A stretch of DNA of 64,000 bases. Origin: Candidatus Latescibacterota bacterium (GTDB lineage Bacteria; Latescibacterota; UBA2968; UBA8231). Shown here in pieces: positions 32,673-41,966 of the stretch. Each line of letters opens with the position of its first letter. Within the stretch, counting starts at the first letter, position 1. The stretch covers positions 434,001 to 498,000 of the forward strand of contig JAJEGS010000039.1 in assembly GCA_022819745.1 (NCBI GenBank), given 5' to 3'. Under the pieces are notes generated by a model. It ran no database searches, was not told the origin of the DNA, and was given only the letters and a program-made list of their open reading frames with translations. The position numbers and the translations under genes were made by a program.

Positions 32673-35030
32673 ATGAAAACTCTACAACTAGCAGTTGCTT
32701 TCCTCCTATTCGCCGGCGCGGCGAGCGGCCAAAACCTGAGCTTTACCGGATCCGACTTCGCTTCTTGGGCCCATCCGCAGGGGCTAGTGGAAGTCTTGCC
32801 GCAGGGCATTAAAGTGAAGCGCTTTGATCAGCGGTTCAACGCAGTGGCCAACGCCCGCGAGTTTTCTGGCCAGTCCATCGGCGAATACGGACGGCGCTTT
32901 GCGCGCACGCCGTCCAACCAGCAGCAGGCCGACCTAGCCGGCGACCAAGACCCCAACACTTGGTGGAAACCCGACCCAGCCACCCCGGTGCAGTCGTGGT
33001 GGCTAGAACTGGACTTGGGGCGCTCTGTGGTCGCCGATAAAGTGCGCGTCCGCTTTCCCGACCGCGAAGGGGCTAGGCCCTTTAACTTTTTCTCGGTGTA
33101 CGTCAGCCCGGGCATTCCGGTCTTCGGCGGCCGGGCCAAGCGCATCGTCTATCGCCGACTGGGTAGGCCGATCAACAACAACACCGAATCCCTAGTCGAA
33201 TTCGACCTCACCACAACCGGCCTCGCCTCGGCCACGGGCGAACACCTCAGCGCGGACGAAATCCTCGACTTCGACATCATACGCTTCGTGCGCTTTGAAG
33301 CAGCCGGTGCCACGCCCGATGCCGCGCTCGCCGAAATAGAGGTAGAAGGCATTGGCTTCAACCTCTCCTCCATGGTGCAGATCGAGGATCGCACCGAGCA
33401 CTGGGGCGGACGGACGTGGACATCCAAACACCGCGACTGCCCGGGTTGCGGCAAAGGCAGCGGGGCCGAGGCCCTCATCGACCAAGACGTGGGATTTCGC
33501 GGGTGGAATATCGAGGGCTCCGACAAGGGCAACTGGCGCGATTCAGGCGTCTGGTCCGTCGTCGATTTCGGCAACGTCTTTCGCGTCGATCGCATCATTT
33601 GGCTGCCGATCGTCTCCGGTCGTGGCCCGTTCCTCTACGGCTTCCAGCGCGACAAGCAGGGCAGTTGGCCTAGTTTCGATTTCTTCGCCTCCGACGGCAC
33701 CCCCAGCAACAGCGCCGATCCGGTTGTCGAAGGCCCCTTCCACTACGACTTGCTGTCGTCCGTGGCCAACTCCGGCCGCTACTTGTTCGACTTCCAGTTC
33801 GAGCCGCGCGCGCTGCGGCTGCTGTTGTGGCGCGTGACGCGGCCGCAGCAGTTCCACCGCGCCGCCCAACTCTTCGTCTTCCACAGTGAGGGCTATCCCG
33901 CGCAAGTCGAACTGGAGTCCGAAGACATTTCCCTCGGCGGTGCCCGCAGTATGCGCTTCGTCGAATGGGACGCCGACCTGCCGCCCGGCACCCGCATCGA
34001 AGTGGAAACCCAAACCGGCAATGGCTTCCAGACCCTCAAGCGCTACTTCCTCACCAATGGCAAAGAAGTGACCAAACAAGCCTACGAGTCGGCCAAATCC
34101 CGCAATCGCGGCGACATCGTCGAGGAAAAAGTGCGCGACGACACCTGGAGCGCGTACAGCCAACCCCACCGGTTTTCTGGGCAGGCGTTCCTCTCGCCGT
34201 CGCCGCGACAGTGGCTGCGGGCGCGGGTGCGGCTCATCAGCGACGATCCAGCGGTCTTCCCCACCCTGCGCTCCCTCACGTTTGTGGCCAATGCGCCGGT
34301 CATCACCGCCGGGCTGACGGGCCGCGTCTTCCCCCGCGAAGCCGTCATGGACACCTTGCAGACGTTTCGCTACACCATCGCGCCGGTGGGCTTCAACAGC
34401 CGAGACGCTGGGTTCGATCGCGCACTCATCTTGCTCCCGCCCGGCGGTGGCCGCGACGCCGCATTCATCAGCGCATCCGTGGGCGGAGCCGAGGTCGCAG
34501 CCACTGGCTTGCTGCGGGGGGATTCGCTCTTGGTGGAACTGCCGCCGCCGCTGGTCCGACGCGATTCGGTCGCCATCGCCTTTTCCGCGCGCCTGTCCCA
34601 TAGCCCTACAGTTTTCAACGCGTTCGTCGCCAACTCGGCCGCAGCAGATAACCTCCAAGGCGTCGTGCCCGCTGAGTTCGGTGCCGATATAGTATTTGTG
34701 CCCGAGGCCGTCACCGGCGGCTCGCTGATCCGCAACGTCGAGCACACCCGCTCGATAACCCCCAACGGCGATGGCTCCAACGACCAATGCGAACTGAATT
34801 TCACCGTCGTCAAGACCGAGCAAGCACCGCAGGTACAGATCTTCACCCTAGATGGCCGGCCCGTAGTCGAGCTCGCAAGTCAAGGCCCGCCGGGGCGGCG
34901 CTTCCACTACGTTTGGGACGGACGGAGCGCCGACCGCGCAGTGCCGCCCGGCATCTACGTCCTGCGCATTGCCATAGAAGCAGATGCCCGCGCCGACCGC
35001 GTTTACAGGCTTGTACATGTCGTTTATTAA
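32673..35030 (+). CDS. Exported discoidin-like protein with C-terminal FlgD-type Ig-like tail (paralog 3)
   Basis: A 785-residue paralog. The signal peptide is MKTLQLAVAFLLFAGAASGQ. A discoidin-like region includes TWWKPDPATPVQSWWLELDL and VVADKVRVRFPDREGARPFN (about 93-132). A second such region lies near VWSVVDFGNVFRVDRIIWLP (about 292-311) with a preceding CPGCGKGSG motif, which may bind metal or form a disulfide. The C-terminus has SITPNGDGSNDQCELNFTVV and FTLDGRPVVELASQGPPGRR, then WDGRSADRAVPPGIYVLRIA, ending VHVVY. ATG 32673 has GAGGACGAC upstream; the frame opens earlier, and ATG 32625 is an alternative start overlapping the previous stop. Confidence 0.8.
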   Translation: MKTLQLAVAFLLFAGAASGQNLSFTGSDFASWAHPQGLVEVLPQGIKVKRFDQRFNAVANAREFSGQSIGEYGRRFARTPSNQQQADLAGDQDPNTWWKPDPATPVQSWWLELDLGRSVVADKVRVRFPDREGARPFNFFSVYVSPGIPVFGGRAKRIVYRRLGRPINNNTESLVEFDLTTTGLASATGEHLSADEILDFDIIRFVRFEAAGATPDAALAEIEVEGIGFNLSSMVQIEDRTEHWGGRTWTSKHRDCPGCGKGSGAEALIDQDVGFRGWNIEGSDKGNWRDSGVWSVVDFGNVFRVDRIIWLPIVSGRGPFLYGFQRDKQGSWPSFDFFASDGTPSNSADPVVEGPFHYDLLSSVANSGRYLFDFQFEPRALRLLLWRVTRPQQFHRAAQLFVFHSEGYPAQVELESEDISLGGARSMRFVEWDADLPPGTRIEVETQTGNGFQTLKRYFLTNGKEVTKQAYESAKSRNRGDIVEEKVRDDTWSAYSQPHRFSGQAFLSPSPRQWLRARVRLISDDPAVFPTLRSLTFVANAPVITAGLTGRVFPREAVMDTLQTFRYTIAPVGFNSRDAGFDRALILLPPGGGRDAAFISASVGGAEVAATGLLRGDSLLVELPPPLVRRDSVAIAFSARLSHSPTVFNAFVANSAAADNLQGVVPAEFGADIVFVPEAVTGGSLIRNVEHTRSITPNGDGSNDQCELNFTVVKTEQAPQVQIFTLDGRPVVELASQGPPGRRFHYVWDGRSADRAVPPGIYVLRIAIEADARADRVYRLVHVVY

Positions 35031-35043
35031 GAGGGAGTACACT

Positions 35044-37689
35044 GTGAGACGTCGAATCTTCACACTATTAATCTGCCTATTTGCCTGGACGCCGCCACCA
35101 GAGGCCAGCGCCCAACGCGCCACCGCATACGACAACCCCTATTACACCACGGGGACAGAAGTTTCTCCGGCGACTCTCGTGCCCTCGGTGCGCAAGTGGT
35201 ACCTGCCGCAGCGGCTGTACTCGCTATACGACTGGCGGCAAGAGCAATACTCCAACTACGCCCGCGACCACTACGAGCGCTACACCGAGGTTTTCTTGGA
35301 AGGCTCGCCGTTCTACGACGTGTACGGCGATTACATCACCCAAGGCTGGCTGGTGTACGACTGGACCGAAGACTACCCAGAGGACAACGGCAGCATCATC
35401 ACCAAAAATCCGCGCTTTCGCTCGTGGTTCAACAACCTGCTCGTATCGTCGAGCCATTCCGGACAGTTCTACTCGGCCCTGATGGTGGGCGACGGCATCC
35501 GCACCACCCTGACCCCCCTGACGTTTTCCAAGCCGCGCTTCGACGGCATTCAGTGGGATCTTACCACCGACAAGTACGCCCTGACCATGCTGTCGTCGCG
35601 GGTTAGCAACACTGGAGAAATTTCCTCCAGTGAAGTCGGCGGCGGCGTCCAAGCTAATACATTCACCACCCTGATGGCCGCTAGAGGACGGGTGCAAGTC
35701 GGGGATTTTGCCGCCCTCGGCGCAACCTTTGTCAATGCCGCGCATCGCAACTCCAACCTGCCGTTTGGCGACAATTCGCTCAGCGGCCTGCTCAGCGGCC
35801 CAATGAACGCGGACTTTGTCCGCTCCATCGTCGTGCGCATTTCCGACGATTCGCCCGAAGACGGCGAGGGCGGCGCACTGCTGTCGCGCTGGCGCATCTT
35901 CATCGATGGCGTCGAGCACACCGGCGACATCGTCCCCGTGGTCGAGGGCGGCATTCGCCGCGGCGGCGCGATTGTGGCCAGCGGCACAGATGTCATCACG
36001 CTGACCTACAACATCGAAGACTTCTCCCCGAGCATAGAAGACGCCATAGACGATTTCCGCGAGATCGAGCGCATTGAAATCGGCCTCGTCCTAGCCAACG
36101 ACTACAAGGTCGAAGTAACCTCCAACAAGCAAACCAACAACCTCGGCACGCCCGTATTCCTGCCGGTGTTGCGCGCAGCCGGCAACGTCAAGGACGGCTC
36201 AAATCAGGCATTTCACCGGTTCAGCTACGGTCTGCCGACCGGGACCCGCATGTTGGGCTTTGACCTCGCCGTTGCCGACCTGCAGGGCTTTGACTTCCGC
36301 GGCGAGTTCGTCCGCAACTTTCAGTACCGCCGCTTTCCCAACGAGAACATGGCCACAAACCAGACGCTAGCGACCAACGAGGCCCAAGCCCTGTACGCGA
36401 CCGCGCAGAAGCGCAGCTATCCCTATACGTTTTTCGCCGAGGTTTTCAGCATCGACGCCGATTACTCCACCCGCGCCTTCATCCCCAACGCCGAGGGCGA
36501 GGTGTTTTACGACAACGAGCAACGGCACCTGTACGAATTCGTCGATGACAACGACGATCAGGACGAGCTACCGGACTGGACGCGGCGCACGTTCGGCAGC
36601 CGCGTCAACACGCGGCAGGGGCAGCAGTTGCTGACCGACGCCGCGGTTTTCCCGGGCATTGACGAGGACAACGACGACATCTCGGATTTCAACCGCAACT
36701 TCAATACCCAGCCCGACTACGAGGAGCCGTTTCTGCGCTTTGACGTGGATCCACCGGAGTTTTTGTTCGGCATGGACATGAACAGCAATGGCGTCATCGA
36801 CCGCTTTGAAGACGATGGGGAAGCCGATTATCCCTACAAGCTAGGCCGCCGAGGATTCAACACTTACGCCGCGGTCGAAATTTTGCCCCGCATGAACCTC
36901 ATGGTCGGCTATCTCGACCAGAGCCTGCTAGAGACGGCCCGGGACAACCAAGCCGCCTACCTGCTGCTGACCGCGAAAAAGGAGTTCCCCGCAAAGGATT
37001 TCAGCGCGTGGCTGATTGCCAATCCGCGCCGGGTTAAAGACGACATTCCCGACGATGTGCTACTGTGGCGCGACCTGCCCGGCACGCGCGGCCGCTCGGT
37101 CTTTACCCGCGACCTCTTGCCCGCGCGCAACGCCTTCATCAACACCACGTACCTCGAAGTACACTACGACCGCTACCTACCATTGACGGCCAAGGTCAAA
37201 CACGAATTCTATCAGCAATTGGGCGATCAGGAAGGCGAGTTGCGCGACCAGCGCTTCTTGGGCATCGTGACCAAAGGCGAGTACTCCACCCACATCCGTA
37301 GCTGGACCTTGGTGCCCAAGTGGAAACAGCTTTACAACAGCCGAGTGCCAGCCCAGCGCAGCGCGCTCAAAATCCGCGAGCTAACGGAAATTTTCTCGCT
37401 GCAAGCCGTGCGCAGCATCAACCGCAACATGAGCTTCATCGCCGGAGCCGAGTGCGAGCTGTTCAACAATCTCCGTCCCGCCCCAGACCCCCTGCCCTCG
37501 GGCTACCTCCTCGACGGCACCACGTGGGTGCTCGCCGCCCAAGTCGCCAACGACTCCGCGTACCTAGGCTACGCCCTGACAACCAACGTCGGCGCGCGCT
37601 GGATCCGCAACAGCTTCGACGGGTCGCCCGCTTCGTCCGAACTGCTTTCCTTCATCACGGTGTACGCGGGCTTGGGCACGGATCGCTAG
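35044..37689 (+). CDS. Large exported, probable outer-membrane beta-barrel protein
   Basis: An 881-residue protein starting at GTG 35044 behind AAGAGGGAG. The signal peptide is RRRIFTLLICLFAWTPPPEA with cleavage near ASA-Q (about 24). The mature part is rich in Tyr, Phe, Asp and Asn, with alternating strands such as FSAWLIANPRRVKDDIPDDV and LPLTAKVKHEFYQQLGDQEG near the C-terminus, as in large barrels. An acidic Asp-rich segment (DDNDDQDELPDWTRR, and DMNSNGVIDRFEDDGEADYP at about 580-600) looks calcium-binding. No family is recognised. It closes the operon with the three FlgD-tailed proteins and could be their outer-membrane conduit or anchor, which is inference. Confidence 0.65.
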   Translation: MRRRIFTLLICLFAWTPPPEASAQRATAYDNPYYTTGTEVSPATLVPSVRKWYLPQRLYSLYDWRQEQYSNYARDHYERYTEVFLEGSPFYDVYGDYITQGWLVYDWTEDYPEDNGSIITKNPRFRSWFNNLLVSSSHSGQFYSALMVGDGIRTTLTPLTFSKPRFDGIQWDLTTDKYALTMLSSRVSNTGEISSSEVGGGVQANTFTTLMAARGRVQVGDFAALGATFVNAAHRNSNLPFGDNSLSGLLSGPMNADFVRSIVVRISDDSPEDGEGGALLSRWRIFIDGVEHTGDIVPVVEGGIRRGGAIVASGTDVITLTYNIEDFSPSIEDAIDDFREIERIEIGLVLANDYKVEVTSNKQTNNLGTPVFLPVLRAAGNVKDGSNQAFHRFSYGLPTGTRMLGFDLAVADLQGFDFRGEFVRNFQYRRFPNENMATNQTLATNEAQALYATAQKRSYPYTFFAEVFSIDADYSTRAFIPNAEGEVFYDNEQRHLYEFVDDNDDQDELPDWTRRTFGSRVNTRQGQQLLTDAAVFPGIDEDNDDISDFNRNFNTQPDYEEPFLRFDVDPPEFLFGMDMNSNGVIDRFEDDGEADYPYKLGRRGFNTYAAVEILPRMNLMVGYLDQSLLETARDNQAAYLLLTAKKEFPAKDFSAWLIANPRRVKDDIPDDVLLWRDLPGTRGRSVFTRDLLPARNAFINTTYLEVHYDRYLPLTAKVKHEFYQQLGDQEGELRDQRFLGIVTKGEYSTHIRSWTLVPKWKQLYNSRVPAQRSALKIRELTEIFSLQAVRSINRNMSFIAGAECELFNNLRPAPDPLPSGYLLDGTTWVLAAQVANDSAYLGYALTTNVGARWIRNSFDGSPASSELLSFITVYAGLGTDR

Positions 37690-37737
37690 CTTCAAGCGAC
37701 TTTCCACACCGATGTGATTGGCGAAAGGAACTGATAT

Positions 37738-38075
37738 GCTCAACAACGTAATCGTCCGTCTCGTGATCCATTATGTCGCTACATTCCTTTTTTTCTCGGC
37801 CTTTGGGAGTTGTTTCCAGATATATCCATAGCAACCTATGCCAAGCAGTGGCAGCAGGTGGGGATTGTCCAGCAGGAAGACGGCCCGACGATCATCGAGT
37901 TTGATGTTCGGCTAAAGAAATCCACGGAACCGACCGCCTTTATCAGGCAGCTTGAAGAAAGCGCACATCCGAGCTCGGTGCCGCCCGCGGCGACAGCCTC
38001 ACCCTTGCTCAGTACGACCTCGAAAAACCAGCGCAGCGATTCAAGCTGCCCAAGCAGTGGCGCGAGATTTCTGGC
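37738..38075 (+). pseudogene. Mosaic of gene fragments upstream of the SdiA-regulated-like gene
   Basis: From 37738 an ATG frame encodes 31 residues like a lipoprotein signal (FLFFSAFGSC), ending in TAG at 37833. In another frame (37837-37977) AKQWQQVGIVQQEDGPTIIE and EFDVRLKKSTEPTAF look like the end of an MgtC/DUF4956-type membrane protein. In the frame of the next gene, ELGAARGDSLTLAQYDLEKP (from about 37970) reads as the missing N-terminus, but a TGA lies just ahead of it. The pieces suggest deletion and frameshift in a formerly complete gene. Confidence 0.55.
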
Positions 38076-38780
38076 TTGACCACGATCGGTGCAAACCGAC
38101 TCCTCGCGCACGATGACGAAAGAGGCGTAGTATTTGAGATCGATTATCGCGCTGGGACGATTGTAAAGACATTCGCCCTCAGCGATCAGCGCGCCCCGGT
38201 CGCCGACGATTTTGAAGGCATTGCCGCGGCTGAAGGCCGCCTGTATCTCGTCTCGAGTGCCGGGCGATTATACGAGTTTGGCGAAGGGGCCGACCAAGAG
38301 ACCGTGCTCTACAATCTATATACAACCGGCATTGGCCGGGACCACGAAATCGAGGGCCTCGCCTACGAACCGGACCAACGGGTGCTGTTGCTTATCAGCA
38401 AAAACGCTAGGAATCCCCAGCAAGCCGACCACATAGCGATATATCGCTGGTCCGTCGATACCAAACAGCTCGTCGCGGATGGGCCACTCCTGATACCCAC
38501 CGCCCAACTCGCCCCCCGCATCGACAGCAAGCAATTCCAACCCTCGGGCATTGAGCGGCACCCGCTCTCGGGAAACTACTTTGTCGTCGCCGCCCGCCAG
38601 TGTGCCGTTGCCGAGATTACCCCCCAAGGACAGGTCCTCGCCGTCGCCAAGCTGGCGGCCAAGCGGCATCCACAAGCCGAGGGCATCGCGTTTACTGCCG
38701 ATCATGCGCTGGTCATATCCGACGAAGGAACGGGTAAGCGCGCCACCCTGACTTTTTACCCGGTTGCACAGGTCCGCTAG
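38076..38780 (+). CDS. SdiA-regulated/phytase-like beta-propeller protein (5' truncated)
   Basis: The 234 residues from a TTG codon encode most of a beta-propeller resembling SdiA-regulated-domain and phytase-like esterase proteins: RLLAHDDERGVVFEIDYRAG, FEGIAAAEGRLYLVSSAGRL, DHEIEGLAYEPDQRVLLLIS, QPSGIERHPLSGNYFVVAAR and QAEGIAFTADHALVISDEGT. The repeated EGI/EGL signatures mark successive blades. In-frame coding sense continues about 35 codons upstream (to about 37966) with no start codon before a TGA, so the native N-terminus and signal peptide are lost or frameshifted (see 37738-38075). The protein may be non-functional or produced from the weak TTG. Confidence 0.6.
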   Translation: MTTIGANRLLAHDDERGVVFEIDYRAGTIVKTFALSDQRAPVADDFEGIAAAEGRLYLVSSAGRLYEFGEGADQETVLYNLYTTGIGRDHEIEGLAYEPDQRVLLLISKNARNPQQADHIAIYRWSVDTKQLVADGPLLIPTAQLAPRIDSKQFQPSGIERHPLSGNYFVVAARQCAVAEITPQGQVLAVAKLAAKRHPQAEGIAFTADHALVISDEGTGKRATLTFYPVAQVR

Positions 38781-38825
38781 CACCCCGCGGACGGAACTTT
38801 GCAATCCCTAGGGCGTTACGTTGGC

Positions 38826-39968
38826 ATGAATCTACCCCAACAAGCAAGGTGCCAGCGCAGTTTAATTTTGCTCATAGCACTCGCCGTGGTCGTCGCCGGT
38901 TGTCAGGCCGGACGGCTGCGGGGGGCAAACTACGGGGCCGATCAAGAGCCGTACATCTGGCCGGACCTCCCAGCAGAAGCGGTCGCAGTCGGCGGGCAAG
39001 TCGCATATCGAGTCATCTTGGTCGGCGACACCGGGGAGCCGCTGGCGAACGATCCCACCCTGGCGGCCATCGGGCAGTGGGCCGTTCCACCCGAGCGGGC
39101 CGCGGTCGTGTTGCTGGGGGACAACCTCTACCCGTCGGGGCTTACAGCCGATGACCGCGCCCGCGGCGAAGCCATTTTGCGCCAGCAGCTTGCGGCCACC
39201 GCGGCACTGCGGATTTTCGTGCCGGGCAACCACGACTGGGGCTCGGCGGCCCAAGACTGGACCGGAGGGCGCGTCGTCGAGCAGCAAGAGTTCGTCTTGG
39301 CGTGGCCGGAGGGCGCAGTCGATTTCCTGCCCCGCGACGGCTGCGCTGGCCCAGCCATGCGCGAGTTGTTCCGGCCCGGAGACGGGTTAAAGCGAGGGGT
39401 CGCGGTCGTCGCCATTGACTGGATGCCGTGGTTTTCACCGGTCGCCGACACCAGCCATTGCCCCGATGGCGATTTCGCAGCGCGGATTGACGCGGCCTTT
39501 GCGGGCCTAAAGCAGCATTTCGCTATCGTGGTCAGCCACTTTCCCCTGCGCTCGGGCGGTACTCACGCTGGCTTTAGCCGCGGCTTCATCATCGACCGCA
39601 TCATCGACTTCTATCACCTGCTCCGCCCGCGGCTGCCTCTCGATCTAGGCCATCCGCAATACATGGCCCGCGCCCAGCAGGTCCAAGACGCGCTCGCCAA
39701 GCATCGTCCTCTCGTCTATGCGGCCGGACACGATCACAGCTTGCAGCTTTTCGCGGCCGACGAAGTTGCGCGGATGCACATCGTCAGCGGCGCGGGTTCG
39801 GCCGGCAAAGTGTCGCCGGTGACTGCGGTGGACGGGACGATTTTCGCCCACGCGGTCCTCGGCTTCGCCGTACTCGATTTCGCCAGCCAAAACGGCGTGG
39901 ACACCCCGATCGTGCGCATCGTGCAAACCGGGCAAGAAGCACCCGTTTTCGAGATGCGCCTTCCCTGA
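38826..39968 (+). CDS. Metallophosphoesterase lipoprotein
   Basis: A 380-residue calcineurin-like phosphoesterase with a lipoprotein signal (SLILLIALAVVVAGC, lipidated Cys about 26). Metal-site motifs run in the expected order: ILVGDTGEP (motif I, GDTG in place of GDxH), VLLGDNLYPSG (motif II), FVPGNHDWGS (motif III), AIVVSHFPLRSGG (motif IV) and AAGHDHSLQLF (motif V). It probably hydrolyses phosphoesters at the periplasmic face or cell surface. ATG 38826 is preferred because the signal peptide follows at once; the frame opens at 38799. It lies downstream of the phytase/SdiA-like gene, which hints at phosphate scavenging (inference). Confidence 0.85.
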   Translation: MNLPQQARCQRSLILLIALAVVVAGCQAGRLRGANYGADQEPYIWPDLPAEAVAVGGQVAYRVILVGDTGEPLANDPTLAAIGQWAVPPERAAVVLLGDNLYPSGLTADDRARGEAILRQQLAATAALRIFVPGNHDWGSAAQDWTGGRVVEQQEFVLAWPEGAVDFLPRDGCAGPAMRELFRPGDGLKRGVAVVAIDWMPWFSPVADTSHCPDGDFAARIDAAFAGLKQHFAIVVSHFPLRSGGTHAGFSRGFIIDRIIDFYHLLRPRLPLDLGHPQYMARAQQVQDALAKHRPLVYAAGHDHSLQLFAADEVARMHIVSGAGSAGKVSPVTAVDGTIFAHAVLGFAVLDFASQNGVDTPIVRIVQTGQEAPVFEMRLP

Positions 39969-39986
39969 TCCGACCCGGAATCCTTT

Positions 39987-40016
39987 GTAGGGGGCGGTTT
40001 GCAAACCGCCCCCTAC
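39987..40016. terminator. Perfect 30-bp palindrome between convergent genes
   Basis: A perfect inverted repeat of two 15-nt arms (GTAGGGGGCGGTTTG and its complement) sits between genes converging from both sides. It would act as a bidirectional terminator or cruciform. It is similar in core to 27826-27853, so it may belong to a dispersed palindromic repeat family. Confidence 0.65.
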
Positions 40017-40047
40017 TAATCCTAGGCGAAGAATTCTCAGAAGGTAC

Positions 40048-41406
40048 CTACTCAAACGCCTTCTCCAACGCCGCTGGGAACACCTGTATTTGGCCTGCAT
40101 ACGCCTCGCGCAACTCGGCCAATAGCGCATCCATGGCCTCGGTTTCGGCCTGTACCCGCAGGGCCGCGCGAATGCTCTCGCGCACAAAAGCAAAATCCAC
40201 TACCCGGCCATCGGTGCGAGTAAACTGGTCAATGTGCTGGTCGTAAAAGGCCCGCCCCGCTTCGTCGCCAATTTCCCCGACCCGCTCGGCCTCGGCTTGG
40301 TAGAGCCGTTTGACCAACAGGGCGTCTCGTTCCCTTTCGACGTTGGCGCGGATATCCGCGTCGGCGGCGATCCCCAGTTTGCGCGCTTCCGCCACCATGA
40401 TCTGCTTGCCGGCGAGGTTATCCACGGCCTTGTACAGACGCGCACTGTCGAGTTCGGCCGGGTGCGGTGCACGGCCCTGCTCGACTAAGGCGAGGTACTC
40501 CTGCGCCATGAGTTGGCCGCCGCGCCAAGTAAGCAGCGGCGCGTCCCCTCCATCCCACTGCGTCGCTTGCGGTGGAAGGGCGAGCAGCGCGGCAAAAACC
40601 TCCGCGTCCAGCGCCAACTGATACCGCTCGCGCAGAGTAACCACGTAGCGCTCCATATCGTCGGCCCGGCTCTGCACGAGGGCCTGTTTCTCCACCCACT
40701 CGCGGGCCTCGGCAAAATCGACGGGGCGTCGTTCCCCAAGCCTGAAGACGTGGTAGCCACTCACCGTCTTTACGGGGTCGGGATACACGCTGCCGACGGG
40801 CATGGTGCTGAGCGGCACCTTCAGCCCCTTGTACACCTCGCCGATCTTGAACCAGCCGACCCAACCGCCGGGACCAAAGCGCTGCTGAATGTTCGGCAGG
40901 GAATAGGGTCTGATCAGCGACTCAAAAGGCGTCCCTTCCTCAAGCAACTCGAGGACCAGACGAGCCTCTTCTTCGGTGGCGCAGACGATGTGCTGACTGA
41001 GCACTTCCACATCGTACTGCTGTTGGGCAAAAAACGCCCGCAGATCCGCGTCCGAAAACGAATACGACTTCTGCACAGCCTCCTGCTCGTAGAGCTTGTT
41101 CATCAGCGCCCTGCGCTCGCTCTTGGCCACGGCCTGGGCAATAGCCGAATCGCGGTCGTACCCGCGCCGAAGGGCCTCGGCAACGAGCAATTCCCGCGCG
41201 ATGACGCCGTCGAGCAACTCCTGCTTACCCTGCTGATCCAGTTCCTTGACGTGGCTGTAGCCAGTCTCCCGCAGCTTTTGCGCTGTTTCCGCAAACTCCT
41301 CTACTGATATGCTCTTGTCGCCGATGCGCAGAACCGTTTCTTCCGCGCACCAAACCGCGCTGCACAAGACGAGGAGTGCGCAGGTGCTAACTAGAGAATA
41401 TTTCAC
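40048..41406 (-). CDS. Peptidyl-prolyl cis-trans isomerase, parvulin/SurA type
   Basis: A 452-residue periplasmic chaperone. A signal peptide (MKYSLVSTCALLVLCSAVWC, about 20) is followed by the helical SurA-type N-domain with GDKSISVEEFAETAQKLRET and QELLDGVIARELLVAEALRR (about 29-80). The parvulin domain (about 135-225) has VEVLSQHIVCATEEEARLVL, PFESLIRPYS, FGPGGWVGWFKIGEVYKGL and VKTVSGYHVFRLGERRPV. A second helical region fills the C-terminus. It assists folding of outer-membrane proteins, which the window encodes in number. The start codon follows a short leader next to the 41452 gene on the same strand. Confidence 0.88.
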   Translation of the reverse strand: MKYSLVSTCALLVLCSAVWCAEETVLRIGDKSISVEEFAETAQKLRETGYSHVKELDQQGKQELLDGVIARELLVAEALRRGYDRDSAIAQAVAKSERRALMNKLYEQEAVQKSYSFSDADLRAFFAQQQYDVEVLSQHIVCATEEEARLVLELLEEGTPFESLIRPYSLPNIQQRFGPGGWVGWFKIGEVYKGLKVPLSTMPVGSVYPDPVKTVSGYHVFRLGERRPVDFAEAREWVEKQALVQSRADDMERYVVTLRERYQLALDAEVFAALLALPPQATQWDGGDAPLLTWRGGQLMAQEYLALVEQGRAPHPAELDSARLYKAVDNLAGKQIMVAEARKLGIAADADIRANVERERDALLVKRLYQAEAERVGEIGDEAGRAFYDQHIDQFTRTDGRVVDFAFVRESIRAALRVQAETEAMDALLAELREAYAGQIQVFPAALEKAFE

Positions 41407-41451
41407 GATGTGATGGGATCTTTTTCAGGTTGCGGAAATAGGACAGCTTCT

Positions 41452-41913
41452 TCAGGCAGTCCTGAAGGTAGAATCATTATTAGTGATGCGCTGAATCTCT
41501 TGAAGAATACGCGAAGGAATCTCACCATTATTGCTGTACGCCACTGCATGCCCATGCTCTGTCCCATTAACCCACGCATAAGCCATTCGATTAGCAGTAC
41601 CTATACTTACAGAAAACGTCTGAGTCGGGGTCGGGGACCAGTCAAGAGCGATCTCGCCGTCCGGCTCCACGGAGATTTCTGGTAATGGCAGATCCTCCGG
41701 CAGCCGACGAATGAAGTGCGCGCTACACTCAACGGCATTTTGGCTAACGGCTTCTGCGCTGTAGCCATCCCAGTTCGCTTCAGCACATCCTGCCGCTAGC
41801 TCATAGAGCCTATTCAGCGCATCTTCTTTAGAGCCAAAAAGTGCTCTCGAACTTTCAACATGCTTGAATAGGTTCAAGGCATTCTCCTTTATAACACCAA
41901 CTCCATCAGCCAC
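41452..41913 (-). CDS. Conserved hypothetical protein
   Basis: A 153-residue soluble protein. Family-like features are NWDGYSAEAVSQNAV (about 48-62), HFIRRLPEDLPLPEISVEPD (about 67-86) then GEIALDWSPTP and a closing NNGEIPSRILQEIQRI (about 126-141). Small proteins of this layout occur widely and often beside toxin-antitoxin or regulatory genes, but no function is known to me. It lies downstream (minus strand, 53-nt gap) of the two-TM protein and the Cas2/SinR-like protein and may form a three-gene module with them. Confidence 0.65.
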   Translation of the reverse strand: MADGVGVIKENALNLFKHVESSRALFGSKEDALNRLYELAAGCAEANWDGYSAEAVSQNAVECSAHFIRRLPEDLPLPEISVEPDGEIALDWSPTPTQTFSVSIGTANRMAYAWVNGTEHGHAVAYSNNGEIPSRILQEIQRITNNDSTFRTA

Positions 41914-41966
41914 CGCCGACTGTTGCTGTGCTGGCGATAGAAGTGAGGGATATGTATTTGATGCGC

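Noticed and set aside
33543..34823. 426-codon minus-strand frame opposite discoidin paralog 3
   Set aside because: Composition of an antisense frame, no motif, and the plus strand has recognisable domains throughout.
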